From assembly GCF_009668025.1 (NCBI RefSeq), contig NZ_WJXZ01000014.1:454448-518447 (forward strand): 64,000 bases of DNA, written 5' to 3'. The number at the start of each line of letters is the position of its first letter. Position 1 is the first letter of the stretch. The stretch is from Larkinella terrae. GTDB lineage: Bacteria > Bacteroidota > Bacteroidia > Cytophagales > Spirosomataceae. Below the pieces are notes generated by a model, which saw only the letters and a list, made by a program, of their open reading frames with translations, ran no database searches and was not told the origin of the DNA. Below, in pieces: positions 25,022-33,786 of this stretch. Position numbers and translations under genes: made by a program.

Positions 25022-27313
25022 ATGAAACTCGCGCCCGATACCTTAACCGGTCTGAAAATCACCAAACCCGATGAAACCGCTGCCGGTCTGACCGCCGTGA
25101 CGGTATCGTTTCAGCATGTATTCCGCAACACCGATCTGGTGCGGGGCTGGAAAGCCCTTTACCACCTGAACCAGAAAGACGGTTACGATTGCCCAAGCTG
25201 CGCCTGGCCCGATCCCGACGATCATCGTTCGTCGATTGCCGAATATTGCGAGAACGGCGCCAAAGCCGTGGCGGAAGAAGTGATGACCCGGCATACAGCC
25301 TCACCGGTTTTGTTTCAGCGGTATTCGGTGGCCGAACTGCTCGAAAAAGACGATTTGTGGCTTGGTCAGCAGGGGCGACTGACGCAGCCAATGATGATTC
25401 GGAAAGGCCAGACGCACTATGAACCGATTTCGTGGGACGACGCTTTTCAACGGATTGCCGACCAATTGAACGCGCTTGCTTCGCCGGACGAAGCGGTTTT
25501 TTACACCTCGGGCCGGACCAGCAACGAAGCCGCTTTTCTTTACCAGTTGTTTGTTCGGCAATTCGGTACGAACAACCTGCCGGACTGTTCCAACATGTGC
25601 CACGAATCAACCTCGGTGGCGCTGGCGGAAACCCTGGGCGTGGGCAAGGCGTCGATTGTTTACGAAGATCTGGAAAAAGCCGACGTGATCATGATCATGG
25701 GCCAGAATCCGGGTACCAACGCCCCGCGGATGCTGACGCCCCTGGAACAGGCCAAGCGCAACGGCACCACGATCATTGCCGTAAATCCGCTGGTGGAGAC
25801 CGGTTTGCTGGCGTTCAAATATCCGCAGAGCGTGCGTGACATGGTGCTGGGCGGGCAGAAACTGACCGATTTATACCTGCAAATCCGCATCAATTCCGAT
25901 CTGGCGTTCCTGAAAGCGGTTTGTAAACTGTTGCTGGAAGAAGAAAAGAAAACGCCGGGAGCGGTTATCGATAAAGCGTTTATTGAAAAGTATACGGTTG
26001 GTTATGAGGATTTTATCAAGAGCCTGGAGCAGTACGAACTCAGCGATCTGGTGGGGCAAACCGGTTTGTCGCTCGAAGAAGTACAGCAGACGGTTGACAT
26101 CCTCAAACATAAAAAGAAGATTATCATCTGCTGGGCGATGGGGTTGACGCAGCACCGGAATGCCGTTCAGACGATTAACGAAGTGATCAATGTGCTGCTG
26201 TTAAAAGGCAGCATCGGCATCGAAGGTGGGGGAGCGGCTCCGATTCGCGGCCACAGCAACGTGCAGGGCGACCGGACGATGGGCATTTGGGAAAGGCCGA
26301 AGCCCGAATTTCTGGATAAACTGAAAACCGTGTTCGGGTTCGAACCCCCGCGCGAACACGGTTTTAGTGTGGTCGAAGCGGTGCAGTCCATGCACAAGGG
26401 CGAAGCGAAGGTTTTTTTCGGGATGGGCGGCAATTTCCTGATGGCCGTTTCCGATACGGATTACACCGCCGAAGCCATGCAGCGTTGCAAACTGACGGTG
26501 CAGGTTTCGACCAAGCTGAACCGCAGCCATTTGGTGCATGGCGAAACGGCAATTATTCTGCCTTGCCTGGCGCGCTCCGACCGGGATGTGCAGGCTTCGG
26601 GCGAGCAGTTTGTGACGACCGAAGCCACGACCGGCGTGGTGCAACAATCGCGCGGAACGCTCGAACCGGTTTCGAAACACCTCAAAAGCGAACCGGAAAT
26701 TGTGGCTCAGCTGGCCAAAGCCGTCTTTCGTTCCCGGAAGAATACCGTCGATTGGGACCAGCTGATTACCAATTACGACCACATTCGCGACCTGATCGAG
26801 AAAGTCATTCCCGGTTTTGACAAGTATAATGAACGGGTTAGGAAACCGGGCGGTTTTTACCTGCCCAACGGCCCGCGCGAACGGAAATTCACGACCAAAG
26901 ATGGCAAGGCGCATTTCTCGGTCAATGTGCCCGAAAAAATCGAATTGCAGCCCGACGAGCTGTTGCTGATGACCATTCGCAGCCACGACCAGTTCAACAC
27001 CACGATCTATGGCCGGGAGGATCGCTACCGGGGCATTCACAACGAACGGCGCGTGGTGTTCATGCATGCGGACGACATCGCGCACCGAGGCCTGAAACCG
27101 CAGGAGGTGGTCAATCTGCAAAGCCGATACGACGGAAAAATCCGGACAGCCGAGCGGTTTGTGGTCGTTCCTTACAACATTCCGCGCGGTAGTGCGGCCG
27201 CTTATTTCCCGGAAACCAACGTCCTGCTCCCGATCGATCAGGTGGCGCTGGGGAGCTTGACGCCGACCTCCAAGTCAATCATTATCACCATCGAAAAAGC
27301 CGGGGAAATGTAA
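25022..27313 (+). CDS. FdhF/YdeP-family molybdopterin oxidoreductase
   Basis: 763 residues from the ATG at 25022; a GTG start at 24914 would add 36 residues unlike the family. The typical N-terminus of the YdeP group is present (GWKALYHLNQKDGYDCPSCAWPDPDD), then VLFYTSGRTSNEA-type cofactor motifs (AVFYTSGRTSNEAAFLYQL), NMCHESTSVALAETLGVG, VIMIMGQNPGTNAPRML, GGGAAPIRGHSNVQGDRTMG, and a C-terminal molydopterin dinucleotide-binding domain (LLLMTIRSHDQFNTTIYG, about 645 on). It is a cytoplasmic enzyme without a Tat signal. The substrate is uncertain: family members include formate dehydrogenase-like proteins and YdeP of acid resistance. The nearby fdhD supports a sulfurated molybdenum cofactor. 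Confidence 0.9.
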   Translation: MKLAPDTLTGLKITKPDETAAGLTAVTVSFQHVFRNTDLVRGWKALYHLNQKDGYDCPSCAWPDPDDHRSSIAEYCENGAKAVAEEVMTRHTASPVLFQRYSVAELLEKDDLWLGQQGRLTQPMMIRKGQTHYEPISWDDAFQRIADQLNALASPDEAVFYTSGRTSNEAAFLYQLFVRQFGTNNLPDCSNMCHESTSVALAETLGVGKASIVYEDLEKADVIMIMGQNPGTNAPRMLTPLEQAKRNGTTIIAVNPLVETGLLAFKYPQSVRDMVLGGQKLTDLYLQIRINSDLAFLKAVCKLLLEEEKKTPGAVIDKAFIEKYTVGYEDFIKSLEQYELSDLVGQTGLSLEEVQQTVDILKHKKKIIICWAMGLTQHRNAVQTINEVINVLLLKGSIGIEGGGAAPIRGHSNVQGDRTMGIWERPKPEFLDKLKTVFGFEPPREHGFSVVEAVQSMHKGEAKVFFGMGGNFLMAVSDTDYTAEAMQRCKLTVQVSTKLNRSHLVHGETAIILPCLARSDRDVQASGEQFVTTEATTGVVQQSRGTLEPVSKHLKSEPEIVAQLAKAVFRSRKNTVDWDQLITNYDHIRDLIEKVIPGFDKYNERVRKPGGFYLPNGPRERKFTTKDGKAHFSVNVPEKIELQPDELLLMTIRSHDQFNTTIYGREDRYRGIHNERRVVFMHADDIAHRGLKPQEVVNLQSRYDGKIRTAERFVVVPYNIPRGSAAAYFPETNVLLPIDQVALGSLTPTSKSIIITIEKAGEM

Positions 27314-27352
27314 CGGGTGACTGTAAGTAAGGATTGTTAACTCAAATGGATT

Positions 27353-27745
27353 ATGAAAAATGTAATCGGAATCTTAGCTATCTTGTTGGGTTTAGCGCCG
27401 TTTTCGTTCGGTCAGAAACCCACCAGACTCCACTTTTTAAATACGGCTAGCACTATAGGGGCTCCGCGTCTGCGCACAACCCGTAACCTGGACAAGGACA
27501 TCAAAATCCTGAAAAACGAATGGACCGTGGTGCAAACGGACGAAGATAGCCTCGGAATTGTGTTTGAAGACCGCCCTTATTATATTCATCTGAATCCGGG
27601 GAAATCGTATTATTTCGTTATTTCGACCGGTGAACGCCTGACTTACTGGGTTCGGGAAGTCTCCGAATCGGAATTTCTGCTTAACGCCCATTTCAACCGA
27701 TCAACCAAAGCACCGGAATACCGGTTAGGCGCAAAAACAAATTGA
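27353..27745 (+). CDS. Small secreted protein, unknown function
   Basis: 130 residues. A signal peptide (MKNVIGILAILLGLAPFSFGQ) precedes about 108 residues with alternating hydrophobic strands (EWTVVQTDEDSLGIVFEDRPYYIHLNPGKSYYFVI), which looks like a small beta-sandwich. I recognise no family. It follows the molybdoenzyme gene by 39 bp on the same strand, so it may be part of that operon, but its content gives no link. Confidence 0.65.
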   Translation: MKNVIGILAILLGLAPFSFGQKPTRLHFLNTASTIGAPRLRTTRNLDKDIKILKNEWTVVQTDEDSLGIVFEDRPYYIHLNPGKSYYFVISTGERLTYWVREVSESEFLLNAHFNRSTKAPEYRLGAKTN

Positions 27746-27875
27746 TTTTTTACGTGTGCTATGGCCGAATGCCGGTTTCGGCTGCCAGCCTCCACGAATG
27801 TCTGTCCGACCGAACTTTTTTGAAATCAGGTCGATTTTCTCCGTACAATCACGTATCATTCTATCAACCCCTGAA

Positions 27876-28562
27876 ATGGCAATTGTTTTACTGACCGGCG
27901 GAGCCGGTGGTTTAGGCCGCTCCATTACCCAAAATCTGCTGAAAAGCGGTCACACCGTCATCGCAACGCTCGAACCGGGCGGGCACGCACTTGAATCGCA
28001 GCCGAACCTGTTTACGCACGAACTCGACCTGACCGACGAAGTGGGCTGTCAGGCGCTGGTTCAGCAGGTGGTGGCCAAACACGGCCGCATCGACGCGGCC
28101 ATTTTGCTCGTCGGCGGTTTTGCGATGGGGTCAATCTCCGAAACCGGTTTTGCGGACATCGAAAAAATGTTCCACCTGAACTTCCAGACTACGTACCAGG
28201 TCGCCCGCCCGGTTTTTGAGCAAATGAGCCAGCAGCCCGAGGGCGGGCGGTTTGTGCTAATCGGTGCCCGCCCCGCCCTGGTTGCATCCGCCGGAAAACA
28301 CATGGTGGCCTATGCATTGTCCAAATCGCTGGTTATTCAATTGTCGGAAATCCTGAATGCGGAGGGAAAAGATAAAAATATTGTATCCACGGTTTTGGTC
28401 CCAAGCACCATCGACACGCCGGTCAACCGAAAAGCCATGCCCGACGCCGATCCGGCCAATTGGGTGAAGCCCGAAGACATTGCCGAACTGATCGACTTTG
28501 TGACGTTTGGCCCCGGAAAAATGCTGCGCGAGTCGGTTCTAAAAGTGTATAACAAGGCCTAA
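27876..28562 (+). CDS. Short-chain dehydrogenase/reductase (SDR)
   Basis: 228 residues from the ATG at 27876, which directly precedes the cofactor motif (MAIVLLTGGAGGLGRSITQN, the TGxxxGxG fingerprint). Further SDR marks are DLTD, the catalytic Ser region (RFVLIGARPALV, Ser replaced or shifted) and Tyr/Lys in MVAYALSKSLVIQ. The absence of a clear Ser at the usual spot (LIGARP) is odd for an active SDR. In-frame upstream codons (from 27756) look non-coding. Substrate unknown. Confidence 0.82.
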   Translation: MAIVLLTGGAGGLGRSITQNLLKSGHTVIATLEPGGHALESQPNLFTHELDLTDEVGCQALVQQVVAKHGRIDAAILLVGGFAMGSISETGFADIEKMFHLNFQTTYQVARPVFEQMSQQPEGGRFVLIGARPALVASAGKHMVAYALSKSLVIQLSEILNAEGKDKNIVSTVLVPSTIDTPVNRKAMPDADPANWVKPEDIAELIDFVTFGPGKMLRESVLKVYNKA

Positions 28563-28632
28563 ACGAATCGTCGATTTTCGGGAATCCCGACCGAATACAG
28601 TAATTCCCGTTCGGTAGCCGCTTTTTAGGTAC

Positions 28633-31206
28633 ATGCACTTTTCTACTCTCTATTCCTCGAAACGATACACATTATTGACCCATAAAACCGCCTGGATTGG
28701 CCTGTTCTGGCTGGTCGTTCATGCGGTTGCGGGACAGAATCCGTCGGCAATCTGGTACCGCCAGCCCGCCCGCAACTGGAACGAAGCGCTCCCGGTGGGC
28801 AACGGTCGTCTGGGCGCAATGGTTTTCGGTCGCGCGGGCGATGAACTGATCCAGTTGAATGAATCCTCGCTTTGGTCGGGCGGGCCGGTCAACCCGAACC
28901 CGAATCCCGGTGTGGCGAAGTATTTGCCCGAAATCCGCGAAGCGCTTTTCCGGGAAGATTATGCCGCAGCGGCCAAACTGACGCAAAAAATGCAGGGACT
29001 GTATACGGAAGCGTATCAGCCGCTGGGCGATTTGCTGCTGAAGCAGGATTTTTCGGGATTACCGACGGACTATTACCGCGATCTGAACATAAAAACCGCT
29101 ACCTCGACCACTCGTTTCAAAGCCAACGGGGTCAGTTATACCCGTGAAATTTTCGTCTCGGCCCCCGATCAGGTTATTGTCCTGCGATTGACCGCCGACA
29201 AAAAGGGAACATTGAACGTGACGGCGGCAACCCGCAGTCCGCATCCGGTAACCAAAACCGTTGCGGGCCGCGATGAGCTGGTGATTCGCGGAAAAGCGCC
29301 GGCCCATGCTGATCCGAATTACGTCAATTACAATCCCAAACCGGTTATTTACGGAGATTCCGCTGGTTGTAAAGGCATGCGGTTTGACTGGCGGGTGAAA
29401 GTGCGCTCGACGGACGGCTCGGTTTCGGCCGACACCGCCGGAATCCGGATTCAGACTGCCACGGAAGCGGTTTTGCTATTGACAGCGGCTACGAGTTTCA
29501 ACGGTTTTGACAAATGCCCCGACCGCGAGGGGCGGGATGAAAAACAACTGGTTGATGGGTACCTGAAAAAAGCGCTTCCCAAATCCATTGATGCCATTCG
29601 CAAAGATCATATTGCTGATTACCAGCGGTTTTTCAATCGGGTGAGTTTTTCGCTGGCAAATGCATCACTGGTTACGTTACCAATGGACGAGCGTTTGAAA
29701 CGGTATGCGGAGGGCGGTACTGACCCGGAACTGGAAAGTTTGTATTATCAGTTCGGGCGGTATTTGCTGATTTCCAGTTCGCGGCCCGGCGGGCCACCGG
29801 CTAACCTGCAGGGCCTCTGGAATCCGATGGTGCGGCCGCCCTGGAGCAGCAATTACACCACGAATATCAACGCCGAAATGAATTACTGGCCCGCCGAAAT
29901 GGTCAATCTGTCGGACTTACACACTCCATTGCTCACCTGGATTGGCTACATGGCGAAAACCGGTCGCGAAACGACGAAGAATTTTTACAACGCGCGCGGC
30001 TGGACCGTTCACCATAATTCGGACATCTGGGGGGCCTCCAATCCTGTCGGCGACAAGGGCAAAGGCAGCCCGTCCTGGGCCAACTGGGCGATGGGTGGGG
30101 CCTGGCTTAGTCAGCATCTGTACGACCATTACCTGTTTACGGGCGATAAAAAGTATTTGCAGGACTACGCGTATCCGCTGATGAAGGATGCGGCTTTGTT
30201 CTATACCGACTGGCTGGTGGAGGACAAACAGGGTCGGCTGGTAACCGCTCCGTCAACCTCACCGGAAAACGTTTTTGTGACCGAACAGGGCGCCAAACAA
30301 TCCGTTTCCGTTGCCACAACGATGGACATGGGCCTGATTTGGGACGTGTTTTCGAATGTGATTCATGCGTCGTCGCAACTGGGGATCGACCCTGATTTCC
30401 GGAAGGAGTTATCCGACAAGAAAAGCAAACTGTTTCCGTTGCAGATTGGCAAAAACGGCAATTTGCAGGAATGGTATAAAGACTGGCAGGACGAAGATCC
30501 GCAACACCGCCACGTGTCGCACCTCTACGTGCTGCATCCGGGTCGCGAAATTTCCCCGCTGACAACGCCGAAGTTTGCCGATGCAGCCCGCAAAACCCTC
30601 GAAATCCGGGGCGACGGCGGTACGGGCTGGAGTAAATCCTGGAAAATCAACTTCTGGGCGCGGCTGCACGACGGCAATCATGCCTACAAACTGCTGCGCG
30701 AACTCCTGAAACTGACGGGCATGGAAGGTACCGATTACGCCAAAGGGGGCGGTACGTATCCCAACCTGTTCTGCGCCCATCCGCCGTTCCAGATCGACGG
30801 TAATTTTGGCGGCACGTCGGGGATTGGCGAAATGCTGCTGCAAAGCCACGATGGTTTGCTGAACCTGCTGCCCGCCCGGCCGGATGTCTGGGCAACCGGC
30901 GAGGTGAAAGGAATGAAAGCGCGGGGCGGTTATGAACTGGATATGAGCTGGAAAGACGGAAAACTGACCCGGGTGGCTGTTCGCTCGGCCCTGGGCGGAA
31001 ACTGTCGGCTCCGGGTGACGAACGCGCTGAAGGGAGACGGAAAAACCGCCTTGAAAACTGCCAAAGGGGTAAATCTGAATACATTTTATAAATTGCCCGA
31101 AAACCGCTACCAGACCACCACGCCCGAAACCCCCGCCAACGGCGTCTGGATTTACGACCTGGCAACGGAACCCGGGAAGGAATACGTATTGGTTGGTGGG
31201 AATTAG
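28633..31206 (+). CDS. Glycoside hydrolase family 95 alpha-L-fucosidase, secreted
   Basis: 857 residues. A signal peptide (about 1-35) is followed by the N-terminal beta domain with the family hallmark NWNEALPVGNGRLGAMVFG (about 48-66), an (alpha/alpha)6 catalytic barrel with NLQGLWNPMVRPPWSSNYTTN (in part; about 395-415, Asn residues used in catalysis), GWTVHHNSDIWGAS, GGTGWSKSWKINFWARL (about 660) and IDGNFGGTSGIGEMLLQS (about 718), and a C-terminal beta domain. GH95 enzymes cut alpha-1,2-L-fucosides or alpha-L-galactosides by inversion. Its product would be fucose or galactose; no fucose operon is in the window. The downstream gap holds an inverted repeat that begins in the stop codon. Confidence 0.93.
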   Translation: MHFSTLYSSKRYTLLTHKTAWIGLFWLVVHAVAGQNPSAIWYRQPARNWNEALPVGNGRLGAMVFGRAGDELIQLNESSLWSGGPVNPNPNPGVAKYLPEIREALFREDYAAAAKLTQKMQGLYTEAYQPLGDLLLKQDFSGLPTDYYRDLNIKTATSTTRFKANGVSYTREIFVSAPDQVIVLRLTADKKGTLNVTAATRSPHPVTKTVAGRDELVIRGKAPAHADPNYVNYNPKPVIYGDSAGCKGMRFDWRVKVRSTDGSVSADTAGIRIQTATEAVLLLTAATSFNGFDKCPDREGRDEKQLVDGYLKKALPKSIDAIRKDHIADYQRFFNRVSFSLANASLVTLPMDERLKRYAEGGTDPELESLYYQFGRYLLISSSRPGGPPANLQGLWNPMVRPPWSSNYTTNINAEMNYWPAEMVNLSDLHTPLLTWIGYMAKTGRETTKNFYNARGWTVHHNSDIWGASNPVGDKGKGSPSWANWAMGGAWLSQHLYDHYLFTGDKKYLQDYAYPLMKDAALFYTDWLVEDKQGRLVTAPSTSPENVFVTEQGAKQSVSVATTMDMGLIWDVFSNVIHASSQLGIDPDFRKELSDKKSKLFPLQIGKNGNLQEWYKDWQDEDPQHRHVSHLYVLHPGREISPLTTPKFADAARKTLEIRGDGGTGWSKSWKINFWARLHDGNHAYKLLRELLKLTGMEGTDYAKGGGTYPNLFCAHPPFQIDGNFGGTSGIGEMLLQSHDGLLNLLPARPDVWATGEVKGMKARGGYELDMSWKDGKLTRVAVRSALGGNCRLRVTNALKGDGKTALKTAKGVNLNTFYKLPENRYQTTTPETPANGVWIYDLATEPGKEYVLVGGN

Positions 31207-31304
31207 ATAAGAGAGTTGAGACAAGAGAAGTGAGATATGACGCCGTCCTTGGCTCTATCCCAGTTTTTTGTCTCATTTCTCTTGTCTCAACTCTCTTGTC
31301 TAAT
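31202..31304. repeat. Long intergenic inverted repeat (GTTGAGACAAGAGA type)
   Basis: Arms 31202-31235 and 31271-31304 match in 32 of 34 positions with a 35-nt loop. The left arm contains the TAG stop of the fucosidase gene. The words (AAGAGAGTTGAGACAAGAGAAG) are close relatives of those at 16561-16637. Confidence 0.78.
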
Positions 31305-31320
31305 TTAAAACTAATTACCC

Positions 31321-31758
31321 ATGAAAACCCTGAAATGCCTGATTGCACTGTTATTGGTAAGCGGAACCCTGCTGGCAACCGAACCTACGAAAAAAGACGA
31401 AAAACAGGCCGTTGAACAGGCCGTCGAGAAATTGAGAAAGGCCATTATCGACGCCGACCAGGCTACACTCGACGCCCTGACGTCCGATCAGTTGACGTAT
31501 GGACATTCCGCCGGTTTGCTGGAAGACAAGGCCGCCTTCATCAAGGCTTTGGTCACTAAAGAATCGGATTTCGTAACGATTGATTTAACCGACCAGACCA
31601 TTTCAATTGTCGATAATACGGCCTGGGTGCGGCACAAAATGGGGGGAACTACGAACAACAAAGGCGTCGCCGGGACGGTAAAACTGTCGGTTTTGCTGGT
31701 TTGGATTAAGCAAAAAGGCGACTGGAAACTGCTGGCCCGCCAGGCGGTGAAGATTTAA
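31321..31758 (+). CDS. Secreted DUF4440/SnoaL-like (NTF2-fold) protein
   Basis: 145 residues with signal peptide MKTLKCLIALLLVSGTLLA. The body fits the NTF2-like DUF4440 fold: a first helix pair (EQAVEKLRKAIIDADQATLDALTSDQLTYGHSAG), a middle helix (DKAAFIKALVTKESDFVTIDL) and four strands ending GDWKLLARQAVKI, the family's usual last strand. Members bind small molecules or are enzymes of unclear type. It lies 114 bp after the fucosidase gene and converges on the YdeI/OmdA gene. Confidence 0.82.
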   Translation: MKTLKCLIALLLVSGTLLATEPTKKDEKQAVEQAVEKLRKAIIDADQATLDALTSDQLTYGHSAGLLEDKAAFIKALVTKESDFVTIDLTDQTISIVDNTAWVRHKMGGTTNNKGVAGTVKLSVLLVWIKQKGDWKLLARQAVKI

Positions 31759-31777
31759 AAAACCGTATACCGAAAAC
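31758..31777. repeat. Solo 20-mer shared with the inverted repeat at 57.6 kb
   Basis: AAAAACCGTATACCGAAAAC here is identical to 57688-57707, the right arm of an intergenic inverted repeat 26 kb away. It lies in the 24-bp gap between two convergent genes and has no second arm. Confidence 0.55.
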
Positions 31778-31782
31778 CGAGT

Positions 31783-32262
31783 CTATTTTTCCACAAATTT
31801 CTGCCCTCTCAACAGCCGGTTGACGGTTTCGGCCAGTCGTTCGATTTTCGTTTCTTCCGTTTTTGCCGAATCAATCCAGGAAATATAGGCTTTCTGCTCT
31901 TCGGCGGTGAAGCCTAAAAAGGTTTTGTGCGCAGTTGGCTCATCTTCCAGACACAGCAGCAAATCCTTCTGGGTTTCGACCGGAATTTGGGCGGAATACA
32001 ACGTAACCTGCACCCAGTCACCGGCTTTTTTGCCAATGATTTTACGGATTTCGGCTTTGACGGGTAGGAAAAGTTTCCCGTTGCCCAGCGGCATCAGGGT
32101 ACAGTTTTTCAGTTCGTACCCATCGACGTGGCCGTTTACTTTCACCCAGTTGAAATAAGCCTTTTTATCCGGTGCCACTTCGGGAAGTGCGGCATAGGTC
32201 CAGCCGCCTTTTCCCTGAAATTTTTCCAGCAAATACGAGCCATCAACGAGCGGTTTTTCCAT
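31783..32262 (-). CDS. YdeI/OmpD-associated family protein (DUF1905 + OmdA)
   Basis: 159 residues from the ATG at 32262. The N-terminal DUF1905 barrel (about 1-95) has FQGKGGWTYAALPE and GKLFLPVKAEIRKIIGKKAG with VQVTLY; the C-terminal OmdA helical region (about 105-159) has TAHKTFLGFTAEEQKAYISW and KTEETKIERLAETVNRLLRG. Family members have been linked to envelope stress and antimicrobial peptide resistance, but no activity is established. A -7 box lies at 32293-32300. Confidence 0.85.
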   Translation of the reverse strand: MEKPLVDGSYLLEKFQGKGGWTYAALPEVAPDKKAYFNWVKVNGHVDGYELKNCTLMPLGNGKLFLPVKAEIRKIIGKKAGDWVQVTLYSAQIPVETQKDLLLCLEDEPTAHKTFLGFTAEEQKAYISWIDSAKTEETKIERLAETVNRLLRGQKFVEK

Positions 32263-32292
32263 AGCGGCAGGGCAAAAAATCGGTATGATTCC

Positions 32293-32300
32293 CAAAGATA
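32293..32300 (-). promoter_or_regulatory. Predicted -7 promoter box of the YdeI/OmdA gene
   Basis: TATCTTTG on the minus strand matches TAnnTTTG and is identical to the box before rhaEW. It would give a leader of about 25 nt. No -33 element is visible; the upstream 50 bp are taken by the terminator of the SDR gene. Confidence 0.4.
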
Positions 32301-32303
32301 GGG

Positions 32304-32352
32304 ATAAAACCGACGCCCGAACCGGAAGGAAAGTGGGCGACGCCGGTTTTAT
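32304..32352 (-). terminator. Probable intrinsic terminator after the SDR gene
   Basis: ATAAAACCG (32304-32312) and CGGTTTTAT (32344-32352) form a 9-bp outer stem, with further GC pairs inside (CGCCC with GGGCG). On the minus strand the stem ends in GGTTTTAT. It starts at the SDR stop codon and separates the SDR from the YdeI/OmdA gene. Confidence 0.5.
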
Positions 32353-33098
32353 TAACGGCCTTTGTTCAGACTTAAAAAGGCTTCTTCGGGCGATGATAGG
32401 AAGAGCTTGTACAGATTGGCGGTGTTTCCAACGTGGATTTCGTACGTATCGTTTTCCAGCGCCGTCAGCAGGTAGCTGGCCACAACCGCCGGAGAAATAC
32501 CGTTGATTCCGCCGATGGCCTGCGAAAAATCCGTATTGACCAGGGGCGGCATCAGTTCAAACACTTTGATGGCCGTATCTTTCGCCAGTGTGTACCGCAG
32601 AGCCTGCGTATACGCGTGCAGCGCGGCTTTGCTGGCCGAATATGTAGCCGTCGTGTGACCGGGTACGAAGGCAACAATCGACGAAACATTCACCAGCGCA
32701 GCTTCGGCTTGCTTTTTCAGCAACGGCAATATTTTTTCGGTCAACCCAATGATGGACAGGTAGTTGGTGGTCATTTCTTCCCCCGCTTTGTCGATGGCAT
32801 GAATCCCATCTTCGGACAGCGAATAGTAAAACGCCCGACCGGCATTGTTGATGACCAGATTCAGGCTTGGAAAGTCCTTGTTCAAACGGGCCACCAACTG
32901 ATCGACATCTTCCGGTTTGCTGACATCCGACACAATGGCTGTCGTGTTTTCCAGTTGCGAGGCTGCTTTTTGCAACCGTTCCGCATTGCGTCCGGTGATA
33001 ATCACCTGATTACCGTTCCGGGCGAATAATTTGGCGATTTCAAAACCGATTCCGGCGCTGCCGCCAGTAATTAAAACCGTGTTGTTCTGCGTTTTCAT
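32352..33098 (-). CDS. Short-chain dehydrogenase/reductase (DltE-like), TetR-controlled
   Basis: 248 residues with complete SDR marks: VLITGGSAGIGFEIAKLFAR (residues 8-27), NNAGRAFYYSL (about 86-96), catalytic Ser in VNVSSIVAFVPG and Tyr/Lys in TYSASKAALHAYTQ. The specificity is unknown; DltE-like SDRs are often wrongly tied to teichoic acid synthesis. An 18-bp palindrome identical to the one before the neighbouring tetR gene lies 38 bp upstream of this ATG, so the TetR protein probably represses it. Confidence 0.88.
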   Translation of the reverse strand: MKTQNNTVLITGGSAGIGFEIAKLFARNGNQVIITGRNAERLQKAASQLENTTAIVSDVSKPEDVDQLVARLNKDFPSLNLVINNAGRAFYYSLSEDGIHAIDKAGEEMTTNYLSIIGLTEKILPLLKKQAEAALVNVSSIVAFVPGHTTATYSASKAALHAYTQALRYTLAKDTAIKVFELMPPLVNTDFSQAIGGINGISPAVVASYLLTALENDTYEIHVGNTANLYKLFLSSPEEAFLSLNKGR

Positions 33099-33135
33099 GA
33101 TGCTAAAAATTTAAAGTGAATGATTTTGATTTGTG

Positions 33136-33153
33136 ATATACCGATCGGTATAT
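33136..33153. promoter_or_regulatory. TetR operator upstream of the SDR gene
   Basis: ATATACCGATCGGTATAT is an 18-bp perfect palindrome ending 38 bp before the SDR start. An identical copy is at 33792-33809 in the tetR promoter. Two exact copies of an 18-mer at the two ends of one regulator gene are strong evidence for a TetR binding site. Confidence 0.75.
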
Positions 33154-33170
33154 AGTTGCGTAAAAAAAAT

Positions 33171-33782
33171 TTAACTTTCGTTTTTGAGTTCTATTTCGTG
33201 AACGAGTTTGCGGGCGGTTTCCAAAACCGTAGTCAGCGCCAGGCCGTTGTGCGTGGTTCGGGTAACAAAAATACCTCCCTGAATCAGTGCCAGGATCGAA
33301 ACGGCGGTTTTCTCCGCATCAATGTCTGCTTTAAATTCGTGAGCCTCCATGCCGCTCCGGACAATGGCCGCCAGGTCCTGCTGCGTTTTGGTCAGTTCTT
33401 CCGCGACCCGAACCCGCAGGGGTTCGTGCGTATCATCGGCTTCGGTTCCGGCATTCAGTAATGGACAACCGCCCTCCGGGAACTGGCGAATTTCGTCGGG
33501 CGAAAAGAGGTCAATAAAGGCCAGAAGCTTGTTTTTGTAGCCTGACGTTTTGTCGAGTTTCGTCTGGATGAGTCTGGCCCGGTGGGCGGCATTGAAATCA
33601 AAAACCGCCAGGGCAACGTCTTCCTTGTTCTCGAAATTACCGTAAATACTGCCTTTCGTCAGCCGGGTCGCTTCCGTCAAATCAGACATTGAGGTTCCCG
33701 CATACCCTTTCCGGTTGAAAATACCGGCGGTCGTTTCAATGATGAACTGGCGGGTGGCTTCGGATCGGGGCGAAAATTTCAT
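33171..33782 (-). CDS. TetR/AcrR-family transcriptional regulator
   Basis: 203 residues from the ATG at 33782. The N-terminal helix-turn-helix (about 8-52) reads TRQFIIETTAGIFNRKGYAG, TSMSDLTEATRLTKGSIYGN, FENKEDVALAVF, a textbook TetR domain. The C-terminal ligand domain (about 85-195) includes FPEGGCPLLNAGTEADD, typical of the TetR_C_16/LmrA-YxaF-like group. An ATG at 33818 would place the operator inside the gene, so I reject it. It probably represses itself and the SDR gene downstream (both have the same 18-bp operator), with release by a small hydrophobic or reactive ligand. Confidence 0.9.
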   Translation of the reverse strand: MKFSPRSEATRQFIIETTAGIFNRKGYAGTSMSDLTEATRLTKGSIYGNFENKEDVALAVFDFNAAHRARLIQTKLDKTSGYKNKLLAFIDLFSPDEIRQFPEGGCPLLNAGTEADDTHEPLRVRVAEELTKTQQDLAAIVRSGMEAHEFKADIDAEKTAVSILALIQGGIFVTRTTHNGLALTTVLETARKLVHEIELKNES

Positions 33783-33786
33783 GGCA

